DNA of 7,234 nt from Blastocatellia bacterium (GTDB lineage Bacteria > Acidobacteriota > Blastocatellia > Pyrinomonadales > Pyrinomonadaceae): contig JACDAK010000156.1 in NCBI GenBank assembly GCA_013695495.1, positions 1 to 7,234 on the forward strand, written 5' to 3'. A program made the translations under genes and the position numbers. The notes beneath the pieces are model-generated. The model saw nothing but the letters and a program-made list of their open reading frames with translations, did not search any database and was not told where the DNA came from. Shown one piece after another: positions 1-5,990 of the stretch. Positions within the stretch are counted from its first letter, which is position 1. Each line of letters starts with the position of its first letter.

Positions 1-851
1 ACGACATCTTGACCGAGCGGGATGTTTGTCCAGTCGCGGGTTTTGACCTGTGCAATAAACGCAAGAGCATCGATAACGCCGTTGAATTCCTCTCCCGGTA
101 TGTTGAGGCGGTTCGTCGGGCCAAGGCCCGCGCCGAGGAACACGGCGTCGTGCCATTCGCGGAGAAGTGCGAAGCTGACGCGGTTTATTTCACCGAGAAC
201 TTCGGGTTCGCCGTCGATGTCGGCAGTGATCTCGGTGTGTAGAATGAATTTGACGCCCAGCTTTGCGATCTGCTCTACCTCCGCCTCGGACACGGCCTGG
301 GTCATTTTGTACTCGGCCATCCCGTAGGTATTGAGGCCGCCGGCTTTTGGTTTCCGGTCGTAGATGGTCACCTCGTAGCCGAGACGGGCAAGATAGGCGG
401 CACAGGAGAGACCGGCGGGGCCGGAGCCGATGATGCCGATAGAGAGGCCGTTGGACTCGCCTTTTTCGAAGAGTTGTTTGTCGCGAGCAAGGCCGCGATC
501 AGTGGCGTATCGCTGTAGCCGGCCGATCTCGATCGGCTTTTGAAGTAGCGTTTTTTCGACGCACGCGCCTTCGCAGAGAACTTCGACAGGGCAGACCCGG
601 GCGCACGTTGCGCCGATCGGATTCGCGTCAAAGATGACACGAGCAGAGCCGATAAGGTTGCCGGTTGCGATCTTTTTGATAAAGGACGAAACGTCAATGT
701 GCGTCGGGCAAGCGTGCATGCACGGCGCGTCATAGCAATAGAGGCAGCGGTTCGCTTCGGCCGCAGCTTCCGCAAGCGTCATCGCAGGCGCGATGTCGGC
801 GAAGTTCGCTTCGATCTGTTCGGCGTCGAGCGGGGTTGAGAAATCGGACAT
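1..851 (-). CDS. preT: NAD(P)-dependent dihydropyrimidine dehydrogenase, PreT-type electron-transfer subunit (partial, C-terminus off the left edge)
   Basis: The frame is open from ATG at 851 to position 1, giving 283 codons of a protein that is about 410-450 residues in this family. PreT takes electrons from NAD(P)H through FAD and Fe-S clusters and passes them to PreA, which reduces uracil or thymine to the 5,6-dihydro form in the cytoplasm. Cysteines 36, 39, 44 and 48 (RCLYCYDAPC then HACP) and 83, 87, 93 and 97 (CARVCPVEVLC) have the spacing of the two N-terminal [4Fe-4S] clusters of mammalian dihydropyrimidine dehydrogenase; Gln113 in GRLQRY sits where that enzyme has its unusual glutamine ligand. 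The FAD-binding GSGPAG follows at 142-147, with an acidic residue after the second strand (TIYDR). A glutamate synthase small subunit has the same fold and is the main alternative, but the nitrilase next door favours PreT. No in-frame ATG or GTG lies just upstream and the start has no clear Shine-Dalgarno. PreA is not in the window. Confidence 0.85.
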   Translation of the reverse strand, partial: MSDFSTPLDAEQIEANFADIAPAMTLAEAAAEANRCLYCYDAPCMHACPTHIDVSSFIKKIATGNLIGSARVIFDANPIGATCARVCPVEVLCEGACVEKTLLQKPIEIGRLQRYATDRGLARDKQLFEKGESNGLSIGIIGSGPAGLSCAAYLARLGYEVTIYDRKPKAGGLNTYGMAEYKMTQAVSEAEVEQIAKLGVKFILHTEITADIDGEPEVLGEINRVSFALLREWHDAVFLGAGLGPTNRLNIPGEEFNGVIDALAFIAQVKTRDWTNIPLGQDV

Positions 852-879
852 AAGTTTACGGGATCGTCTATCAAACTTA
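851..879 (-). promoter_or_regulatory. Inverted repeat just upstream of preT, possible operator
   Basis: TAAGTTT (851-857) and AAACTTA (873-879) form perfect 7-bp inverted arms separated by 15 bp. The element covers the first base of the preT start codon and the 28 bp before it. The ten-base string TCAAACTTAA at 871-880 recurs at 2166-2175 ahead of the nitrilase gene. A repressor site or a weak RNA hairpin over the start codon are both possible. The arms are short and AT-rich, so chance is not excluded. Confidence 0.25.
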
Positions 880-907
880 AACCAGTCGCTATCGCGCCCA
901 GTTCTCG

Positions 908-1238
908 CTAGAGCTCGGCGTCGGCTTCGATCTCAATAAGCATGTCGGGGTCGATGAGTTTTGAGACCTCGACCATTGTGGTTGCGGGCATTATATCGCG
1001 AAAGAGCCATATTCTTGCCAACGTGAGATGTCGGTTACGAACATCCGGGTTCGGACGACGTTATCGAGGGAGGCGTCGAAGTGCTCAGAGCTTTTTCGCC
1101 TGCTCCTACGATGTTGCTATCGGCGTCGGTTGCGGTCGTACCGGTGATGTAGATCCGAATGCCGACGCGGACGGCCCGTGAATAGCCGACAATAGAATCC
1201 CATTTGGCTCCGGACGAGTCGTGTTCGCGATGCTCCAT
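908..1238 (-). pseudogene. RidA/YjgF/UK114-family protein, broken into three reading frames
   Basis: Three adjacent stretches match consecutive parts of one RidA-family protein but lie in three different frames. 1238-1095 reads from MEHREHDSSG through VGYSRAVRVG and ITGTTATD to GAGE. About 1086-1003 reads ASLDNVVRTRMFVTDISRW. 997-908 reads DIMPATTMVEVSKL to EIEADAEL and a TAG stop. Against a normal protein of about 130 residues, roughly 13 residues are missing at the first junction and about 5 at the second, and neither loss is a multiple of three, so no single frame gives a whole protein. Intact RidA proteins are small trimeric enzymes that hydrolyse reactive enamine/imine intermediates such as 2-aminoacrylate; the VRTRMFVTDISRW stretch holds the usual conserved arginine. 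The start is 12 bp after the nitrilase stop, so the gene was probably co-transcribed with it. Real decay is the plain reading; assembly error is the alternative. Confidence 0.8.
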
Positions 1239-1250
1239 AGGCTGATGCGT

Positions 1251-2120
1251 TTAGTCGTCGATGATCGGGCCGTATAGATCCGGCCGGCGGTCGCGGAAGA
1301 ATTGCCAGGTGTTGCGGACCTCCCGAATATTGTCCATATCAAGGTCCGCGACGATCAGTTCGTCTTTGTCACGTGAACCTTCAACGATGATCTGGCCCCG
1401 AGGGTCGCAGAAATAGCTTTGGCCGTAGAACTCGCCGATGTTCCAAGGGGCCTCGGTGCCGACACGATTGATGGCCCCGACGAAGTATCCGTTCGCGACG
1501 GCATGGGCGGGTTGTTCCAGTTTCCAGAGATATTCGCTAAGGCCAGCAACTGTTGCCGATGGATTGAAAATTATCTCCGCACCGTTCAATCCCAAACAAC
1601 GGGCGCCTTCCGGAAAATGACGGTCATAGCAGATATATACTCCGATCCGAGCAAATGCGGTGTCAAAGCACGGATAGCCGAGATTTCCGGGTCGGAAGTA
1701 GAATTTTTCCCAAAAACCGGGGGCGACGTGCGGGATGTGCGTCTTGCGGTATTTGCCCAGGTATTTCCCGTCCGCGTCGATCACCGCAGCGGTGTTGTAA
1801 TAAACGCCCGTTTGCTCTTCCTCATAGATCGGCACGATAAGGACCATGCCGTGCTCTTTTGCCACTTCCTGCATTAGCTTGACGGTCGGGCCGTCGGGCA
1901 CTTTTTCAACGGCTTCGTACCATCGCGTATGCTGCTCGGCACAAAAATACGGCGTTGTGAAGATCTCCTGAAAACAAAGCATCTGAACGCCCTGATCCGC
2001 GGCCTGCTGCACTAACTCGAGCTGGTTCTCGATATTCTGTTTCTTGATCTCATCGATCGGCATTTCGACCGAAGCAATGTTGTGTGCCTGGATGAGGCCG
2101 CATGTTACGACTCGAGACAT
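1251..2120 (-). CDS. Beta-ureidopropionase-type carbon-nitrogen hydrolase (nitrilase superfamily)
   Basis: This 289-residue cytoplasmic enzyme probably hydrolyses N-carbamoyl-beta-alanine or N-carbamoyl-beta-aminoisobutyrate to the beta-amino acid, CO2 and ammonia, the last step of reductive pyrimidine breakdown. The nitrilase catalytic set is visible: Glu52 (FQEIFTTPYF), Lys126 (YRKTHIP), Glu138 (GFWEKFYF) and nucleophile Cys164 (YICYDRHFPEGAR). The C-terminal half carries blocks I recall from beta-ureidopropionases: NGAEIIFNPSAT, then SEYLW, AINRVGTE and EFYGQSY. An N-carbamoyl-D-amino-acid hydrolase or another N-carbamoylase cannot be excluded. The start at 2120 is preferred to an in-frame start at 2162, because AGGAAAAGGA stands just before it and family proteins begin close to this point. 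The broken RidA gene follows 12 bp after the stop, then preT, all on one strand, which suggests an operon; a possible promoter lies at 2169-2198. Confidence 0.88.
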   Translation of the reverse strand: MSRVVTCGLIQAHNIASVEMPIDEIKKQNIENQLELVQQAADQGVQMLCFQEIFTTPYFCAEQHTRWYEAVEKVPDGPTVKLMQEVAKEHGMVLIVPIYEEEQTGVYYNTAAVIDADGKYLGKYRKTHIPHVAPGFWEKFYFRPGNLGYPCFDTAFARIGVYICYDRHFPEGARCLGLNGAEIIFNPSATVAGLSEYLWKLEQPAHAVANGYFVGAINRVGTEAPWNIGEFYGQSYFCDPRGQIIVEGSRDKDELIVADLDMDNIREVRNTWQFFRDRRPDLYGPIIDD

Positions 2121-2123
2121 AAT

Positions 2124-2133
2124 TCCTTTTCCT
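2124..2133 (-). promoter_or_regulatory. Ribosome binding site of the nitrilase gene
   Basis: On the minus strand this reads AGGAAAAGGA. Its first AGGAA is 8 bp from the ATG at 2120 and the second AAGGA only 3 bp from it. The site decides the start: 2120 rather than the in-frame start at 2162, which would add 14 residues unlike the family. Confidence 0.7.
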
Positions 2134-2160
2134 GTTCTGCTCCTGGTGCGAAGTAGGTGC

Positions 2161-2173
2161 AAGTTTCAAACTT
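2161..2173. promoter_or_regulatory. AAGTTT-C-AAACTT palindrome, possible operator
   Basis: A perfect 6-bp inverted repeat around one central base lies 40 bp ahead of the nitrilase start. It overlaps the -10-like element and expected start point of the candidate promoter at 2169-2198, where a repressor would block transcription. Its right arm continues as TCAAACTTAA (2166-2175), the same ten bases seen at 871-880 before preT. Confidence 0.3.
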
Positions 2174-2198
2174 AATTGCAAACGGCCCTCGAGGTCAA
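2169..2198 (-). promoter_or_regulatory. Candidate sigma-70-like promoter for the nitrilase-RidA-preT genes
   Basis: On the minus strand TTGACC (2198-2193) matches five of six bases of a -35 box, and 18 bp later TAAGTT (2174-2169) is a weak -10 box with only three of six matching. A start near 2160 would leave a leader of about 40 bases before the ATG at 2120. The poor -10 makes this tentative. Confidence 0.3.
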
Positions 2199-2411
2199 GA
2201 GTTTAGCTCACCCGCCCGGTTATCTTGAGTCCGGACCTAAGTTGAATCCGATTTCATGCTATGCTCGAACCTAGAGATAAGTAAATGATCGGCGATCCGC
2301 GGCAGCAATTCGTGCACGAGTGCGGCTCGATGCCCCCGGTGAGAAGAAATCTCAAAGGTCCATCTGGGTTCGACCGTCCGCGATGGGCCACACATACATT
2401 GGTCGAATAAG

Positions 2412-2416
2412 GGAGG
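2412..2416 (+). promoter_or_regulatory. Ribosome binding site of the DUF4394 gene
   Basis: GGAGG lies 5 bp before the ATG at 2422, inside the run GGGAGGG (2411-2417). It fixes that ATG as the start, and the protein then opens directly with a signal sequence. Confidence 0.75.
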
Positions 2417-2421
2417 GTTTG

Positions 2422-3300
2422 ATGAACAAAAGGTACTTTTTCGGTTTAGTAGCTATCTTTGCAGTTCTCGCAGCATGTGCGTTCGATAACAATGTCAATG
2501 CTCAGAACATTCGCCGTTGCAGTACAAACAACAGCAACAATTTACTCATTATCGGATTGACCGCGGACCAGCGGCTCGTTTGCTTCAGGGAAGTGAATCC
2601 GGGCCGGGCTTCCGTGATCGGCCCGGTCACCGGGTTGAGCGGCGATTCTGCATTGATCGGGATAGACTACCGCGTACAGGACGGGCAGCTCTACGGCGTC
2701 GGGAATGCGGGCGGCGTTTACCGCATAGACACCGGCTCAGGTGCGGCGACTTTCGTCAACAACCTGACAGTTGCGCTGGACGGTACCTCGTTCGGGGTGG
2801 ATTTCAATCCTGCGGCGGACCGGCTGAGAATTATCAGCAACACCGGCCAGAATCTCAGGCACAACGTAAATCTGGGCGGCGTGACCATCAATGACGGAAC
2901 ACTGACCTACACCGCGCCCCCGGCTTCGCCGGTTGCGGCGCTCGGTGTCACTGGTGCGGCCTACACCAACAACGATCTCGACGCGAGCACGGCCACGACG
3001 CTGTTCGACATCGATTCGACGATGAACCAGGTGGTTATCCAGTCGCCGGCGAACAACGGTCTTCTCGCCGCGACCGGCAAGCTGGGGGTGGACACGAGTG
3101 ATGTGGTCGGTTTCGATATATATTCGACGCTGCAGGGCGCCATCACAGTCGACAACGAAGGCTTTGCCGTCCTAACCTCCGCTGAGGGAATATCCCTGTT
3201 CTACTCAGTTTCGCTGCTCACTGGACGTGCGACGCTGATCGGCGGTTTCGGGGTGGGTATCCAGATAGTTGACATCGCGATACCACTGAATCAGCGATAG
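2422..3300 (+). CDS. Exported DUF4394-domain protein of unknown function
   Basis: The 292-residue product begins MNKR followed by a hydrophobic stretch (about residues 5-18), so it is exported. Two processing readings compete: the lipobox L16-A17-A18-C19 would make a lipoprotein, while V25-N26-A27 followed by Gln28 fits signal peptidase I and a soluble secreted protein. The rest matches my memory of DUF4394: LIGIDYRVQDGQLYGVGNAG, then GVDFNPAADRLRIISNTGQN (about 133-152), GAAYTNND, TLFDIDSTMNQVVIQSPANN, GFDIY and a final TGRATLIGGFG. The short recurring strand-turn units suggest a beta-propeller-like fold, but no catalytic residues are recognisable and the function is unknown. It is a single gene, divergent from the nitrilase and convergent with the symporter, with its own terminator. 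A start at 2320 (GTG) would add 34 non-conserved residues and bury the signal sequence, so it was not used. Confidence 0.82.
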   Translation: MNKRYFFGLVAIFAVLAACAFDNNVNAQNIRRCSTNNSNNLLIIGLTADQRLVCFREVNPGRASVIGPVTGLSGDSALIGIDYRVQDGQLYGVGNAGGVYRIDTGSGAATFVNNLTVALDGTSFGVDFNPAADRLRIISNTGQNLRHNVNLGGVTINDGTLTYTAPPASPVAALGVTGAAYTNNDLDASTATTLFDIDSTMNQVVIQSPANNGLLAATGKLGVDTSDVVGFDIYSTLQGAITVDNEGFAVLTSAEGISLFYSVSLLTGRATLIGGFGVGIQIVDIAIPLNQR

Positions 3301-3325
3301 CCCGATCAATTCCGGAAAACTGATC

Positions 3326-3366
3326 ATGAAGGCCGGGCGAACCGCCCGGCCTTCATTTTCTATTTA
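3326..3366 (+). terminator. Rho-independent terminator of the DUF4394 gene, possibly bidirectional
   Basis: The arms 3326-3339 and 3343-3356 pair perfectly over 14 bp with an AAC loop, around the G+C-rich core GGCCGGGCG. On the plus strand the run TTTTCTATTT follows directly, as expected of an intrinsic terminator, 26 bp after the DUF4394 stop. On the minus strand the stop codon of the symporter (3353-3355) lies inside the first arm, and only a poor T run (AGTTTT) follows, so termination in that direction would be weaker. Confidence 0.88.
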
Positions 3367-4873
3367 CTTGGGGTCGGACGGCCTTCATAAGCAGCAAGTA
3401 AAGGAAAAAGGCGGTGCTGAAGGTTACGAACCACGCGTAAACGTAGATAGTGTCGATAATATTCGGGCTCGCAACCCGCCCCCCGGCCGTGGTCGCGGCA
3501 CGAATGAATCCGGGCACTACGGGAGCGATCGCGACCACCAGGGCGACAATTGCTCTCCAGTTGAAACCATTACCGTAGGAATATTCTCCATCGGTTTTGA
3601 ATAGTTCCGCCAACTCCAGCCGCTTTTTCCTGATCAAGAAATAATCGCAGATCAAGATGCCTCCGATAGCGCCCATCAGGCCGGAATATCCGATCAGCCA
3701 GGTGAAAATGTATGCACCCATCGACGACATGAGCTGCCACGGCATCATCAGAATGCCGATGACCGCGGTGATCAGGCCGCCGGTCACATACGAAATGCGC
3801 TTCGGGCTCAGGTTGGAAAAATCGTTCGACGGTGAGACGACGTTCGCCGCCATATTCGTCGTCAGTTGGGCGATGAAGATCACGACCATCGCAAAGAGTA
3901 TTACGAGACGGCTGTCGAACCGTTGGATGAGCTGGACGGGATCGGCGATGGCTTCGCCGTAGATGATAACGGTAGCGCTTGTTACGGCCACGCCGATAAA
4001 CGCAAACGCCGTCATCGTGAACGGCAATCCCAACGCTTGTCCCAACATCTGCGAACGCTGGCTTGTGGCGTACCGCGTAAAATCCGGAATATTCAAGCTA
4101 AGCGTCGCCCAATAACCAACCGAGGCTGTCAGAGCGGCCGGGAAGATCGCCCAAAAATTCGCTTGCTGTGTTTGCAGAGCAGCCGAACCCGCAAGAACAT
4201 TCCCGATTCCCCCGGCGGCAATCGAAGCCCACACAAGCAGCACCAGTCCGCCAAGTAGAAGCAGCGGCGCCGCCCATGATTCGAGCCGCCTTATGCCCTC
4301 GATCCCCTTCAAGATGATGACAACCTGAATTCCCCAAAAGAGAAAGAACGAGATCCAGGTATGCAGCGGGTTGCCCGCGATGACAGTATCCACGCTTGCC
4401 CAGCCCGCCCATAGTGCGGTGAGCAATGCGTCGATCGCGGTGCCGCCGATCCACGTCTGAATGCCGAACCAACCACACGCGACAATCGCACGCAGCATCG
4501 CCGGAATGTTCGCACCCAGCGTGCCAAACGATGCCCGCAACAGCACGGGGAACGAGATCCCGTACTTTGTCCCGGCATGCGCATTCAGAACCATGGGAAT
4601 CAGCACGATGCAGTTACCGAGCAAGATTGTAAGCATCGCCTGCCACCACGTCATCCCCTGCGCGATAAATCCGCCCCCGAGCATGTAGGTCGTGATTACC
4701 ACGCTCATCCCGATCCACAACGCCGCTATGTTCCACGTCGACCACGTCCTCGTTCCGAGGGTCGTCGGAGCGAGGTCGGCATTATAGAGCGGCGAAGTCT
4801 CGATCTCTTTTGATAGATCCGGCTTCAATTCGATCAGACCCTCTTCGTTATAGAAAGCGTCAGACGGAGGCAT
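3353..4873 (-). CDS. NCS1-family nucleobase/hydantoin/allantoin:cation symporter
   Basis: The 506-residue protein is an inner-membrane transporter with about 12 hydrophobic segments between residues 45 and 495 and a polar N-terminal tail of about 40. NCS1 proteins import uracil, cytosine, allantoin or hydantoins with Na+ or H+. Family marks: PLYNADLAPTTLGTRTWSTW before the first helix; WFGIQTWIGG (135-144), where Mhp1 has its substrate-contacting Trp and Gln; GYWATLSLNIPDFTRY (253-268); TTNMAANVVSP (338-348), aligning with the Mhp1 substrate Asn region at Asn344; and the C-terminal ICDYFLIRKKRL and YGNGFNWRA. The exact substrate cannot be read from sequence; a pyrimidine or cyclic ureide is inferred from the nitrilase and preT nearby. 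The ATG at 4873 has no evident Shine-Dalgarno, but the conserved N-terminal tail supports it. The gap to the upstream hydrolase gene is 49 bp on the same strand, so partial co-transcription is possible. Confidence 0.92.
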   Translation of the reverse strand: MPPSDAFYNEEGLIELKPDLSKEIETSPLYNADLAPTTLGTRTWSTWNIAALWIGMSVVITTYMLGGGFIAQGMTWWQAMLTILLGNCIVLIPMVLNAHAGTKYGISFPVLLRASFGTLGANIPAMLRAIVACGWFGIQTWIGGTAIDALLTALWAGWASVDTVIAGNPLHTWISFFLFWGIQVVIILKGIEGIRRLESWAAPLLLLGGLVLLVWASIAAGGIGNVLAGSAALQTQQANFWAIFPAALTASVGYWATLSLNIPDFTRYATSQRSQMLGQALGLPFTMTAFAFIGVAVTSATVIIYGEAIADPVQLIQRFDSRLVILFAMVVIFIAQLTTNMAANVVSPSNDFSNLSPKRISYVTGGLITAVIGILMMPWQLMSSMGAYIFTWLIGYSGLMGAIGGILICDYFLIRKKRLELAELFKTDGEYSYGNGFNWRAIVALVVAIAPVVPGFIRAATTAGGRVASPNIIDTIYVYAWFVTFSTAFFLYLLLMKAVRPQVNRK

Positions 4874-4922
4874 ATTATTAAGTATCGGTTACAGTGGCTT
4901 CGGCGTTCTTGCGGCTGTCAGC

Positions 4923-5984
4923 CTATCTGCTGTTTAACATCGAACTAAAGCAAAAGCGAACGATCGCCGGGACAACCCTATCCGCAGAATCGCTGTCGGT
5001 AGGAAAATAGTGCGAATAACTGGTAAGCAAAACAAGTTGTGCTCCTGGAATGATCGACGCCAGCAGTCGGCCCTCATCGGCAGGGATCGCCATGTCTTCC
5101 TGCGAATGTATCACGAGTGTAGGGGCCGTAACCTTGCTGAACATCTCCCGGCCGTCGCCCCTCGAATGGCACGACCGATGATAACGAGCGGCTGTTTCAC
5201 CATCGGCGGAAATTCTCTGAAGTTCGTTGAAATGTTCGACGATCTTCGGATCGGCATCAGCACGAAAGAAAGTGCTCGTCAATATCTGCCGGATCGCCGG
5301 CGTATCTCGCCCCCATCCTTTTCTTATCAAGGTCTCGATAGCAAGATCTTCCTCGGCGTCGTATCTCGATCGAGCCCTGGCCCCTCGCGAATATGATCCA
5401 TATAGTATCAAGTGATCAACCATCTCAGGATACTCGACCGAATACGCCGCAGCGGTCCAGCCGCCCTCTGAGATCCCGAGGAGCGAAACATTCTCGGCCG
5501 ACGCCGCCTTCAAAACGGCCGTCAGATCGGCAAGGCGTGTCTCTTCAGTGAATTCACCTTTGTAAGGTTCGGACAGGCCGATCCCTCGGCCATCGTATCG
5601 AACGACCGAGAAATGTTCGGAGAGCCGCTCCCAAAGCAGTCTAAATTCCGGCCATTCCCATTCTTTCTCGAGATGCGTGAAGTGGCCCAGAACCCTAACA
5701 AGGGCCGGGCCCGAACCGGTTACCGAGTATGCAATATTAACGCCGTCCGAGGTAGTGCAGTAACGAATCGTCTGCTCGATCCCCGACGAATCAGTCTGAG
5801 GAGAACCAGACCCATCCACATTTGCATTAGGGAGGATCAAAGTGGCTCGGAGCTCCTCGGCGCCGTGCTTCGGCGTAAGCGGAACGCTCTCGACGGGCCC
5901 AAGCAGAAGCAAACTTCCGTCATCGAGACAATACAGCAGCGTATCGTCGTAATAATCTCGTCTGCATTCAGGGCATCGTTTCAT
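4923..5984 (-). CDS. Alpha/beta hydrolase with N-terminal zinc-ribbon-like element
   Basis: This 353-residue protein has three parts. Residues 1-25 carry C4-P-x-C7, C19 and D21-D22-G23, a zinc-ribbon-like opening I associate with Acidobacteriota proteins, though only three cysteines are present. A low-complexity linker (about 30-70) follows. The alpha/beta hydrolase domain starts at IRYCTTSDGVNIAYSVTG and shows VRYDGRGIGLSEP (128-140), the nucleophile elbow GISEGG with Ser172, Asp297 (HSQED) and His325 (SYSHYF), so the catalytic triad is intact. Similar domains (GWGRD, LILYGSY and NELQRIS are shared features I recall) often occur fused to guanylate cyclase or DNA-binding regions, which points to signalling or regulation more than metabolism; the substrate is unknown. 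Residues 268-278 look unlike the rest (see findings). The start at 5984 is fixed by the Cys motif; its Shine-Dalgarno is weak. It follows the TPR gene by 6 bp, so the two are likely co-transcribed and perhaps translationally coupled. Confidence 0.85.
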   Translation of the reverse strand: MKRCPECRRDYYDDTLLYCLDDGSLLLLGPVESVPLTPKHGAEELRATLILPNANVDGSGSPQTDSSGIEQTIRYCTTSDGVNIAYSVTGSGPALVRVLGHFTHLEKEWEWPEFRLLWERLSEHFSVVRYDGRGIGLSEPYKGEFTEETRLADLTAVLKAASAENVSLLGISEGGWTAAAYSVEYPEMVDHLILYGSYSRGARARSRYDAEEDLAIETLIRKGWGRDTPAIRQILTSTFFRADADPKIVEHFNELQRISADGETAARYHRSCHSRGDGREMFSKVTAPTLVIHSQEDMAIPADEGRLLASIIPGAQLVLLTSYSHYFPTDSDSADRVVPAIVRFCFSSMLNSR

Positions 5985-5990
5985 AAGATT

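Larger units (their letters stand above)
2121..2421. other. Divergent intergenic region between the nitrilase and DUF4394 genes
   Basis: These 301 bp separate two start codons on opposite strands, so promoters for both genes should lie here. The nitrilase-proximal part contains a promoter-like pair on the minus strand, a 13-bp palindrome, and ribosome binding sites at both ends. I found no convincing -35/-10 pair on the plus strand; TATGCT at 2260-2265 is -10-like but has no partner at the right distance. A frame open from GTG at 2320 runs into the DUF4394 gene but looks non-coding before 2422. No small RNA gene or riboswitch was recognised. Confidence 0.5.

Noticed and set aside
368..775. 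Open frame of 135 codons on the minus strand
   Set aside because: It overlaps preT in another frame; its Arg/Ser/Ala-rich translation is typical of an out-of-frame shadow in G+C-rich DNA, while the preT frame carries all the conserved motifs.
990..1100. Programmed ribosomal frameshifting in the RidA-family gene, given the A run after GAGE
   Set aside because: Frameshifting would restore the frame but not the roughly 13 and 5 conserved-region residues missing at the junctions, and two separate shifts would be needed.
1419..1877. Plus-strand open frame of 152 codons
   Set aside because: It lies wholly opposite the nitrilase gene, has no ribosome binding site and no recognisable domain.
2120..2162. 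In-frame upstream start for the nitrilase at 2162, adding 14 residues
   Set aside because: The extension is unlike the family, and a good AGGAA ribosome binding site at 2129-2133 points to the ATG at 2120. The extension would also overlap the candidate promoter start point.
2320..2421. GTG at 2320 as start of the DUF4394 protein
   Set aside because: It would place 34 polar residues before the signal sequence. GGAGG at 2412-2416 clearly serves the ATG at 2422.
4874..4922. Promoter for the symporter in the 49-bp gap
   Set aside because: CTGACA (minus strand, 4921-4916) resembles a -35 box, but nothing like a -10 box lies 16-18 bp away; the TAATAAT next to the ATG is too close to the start and too far from it.
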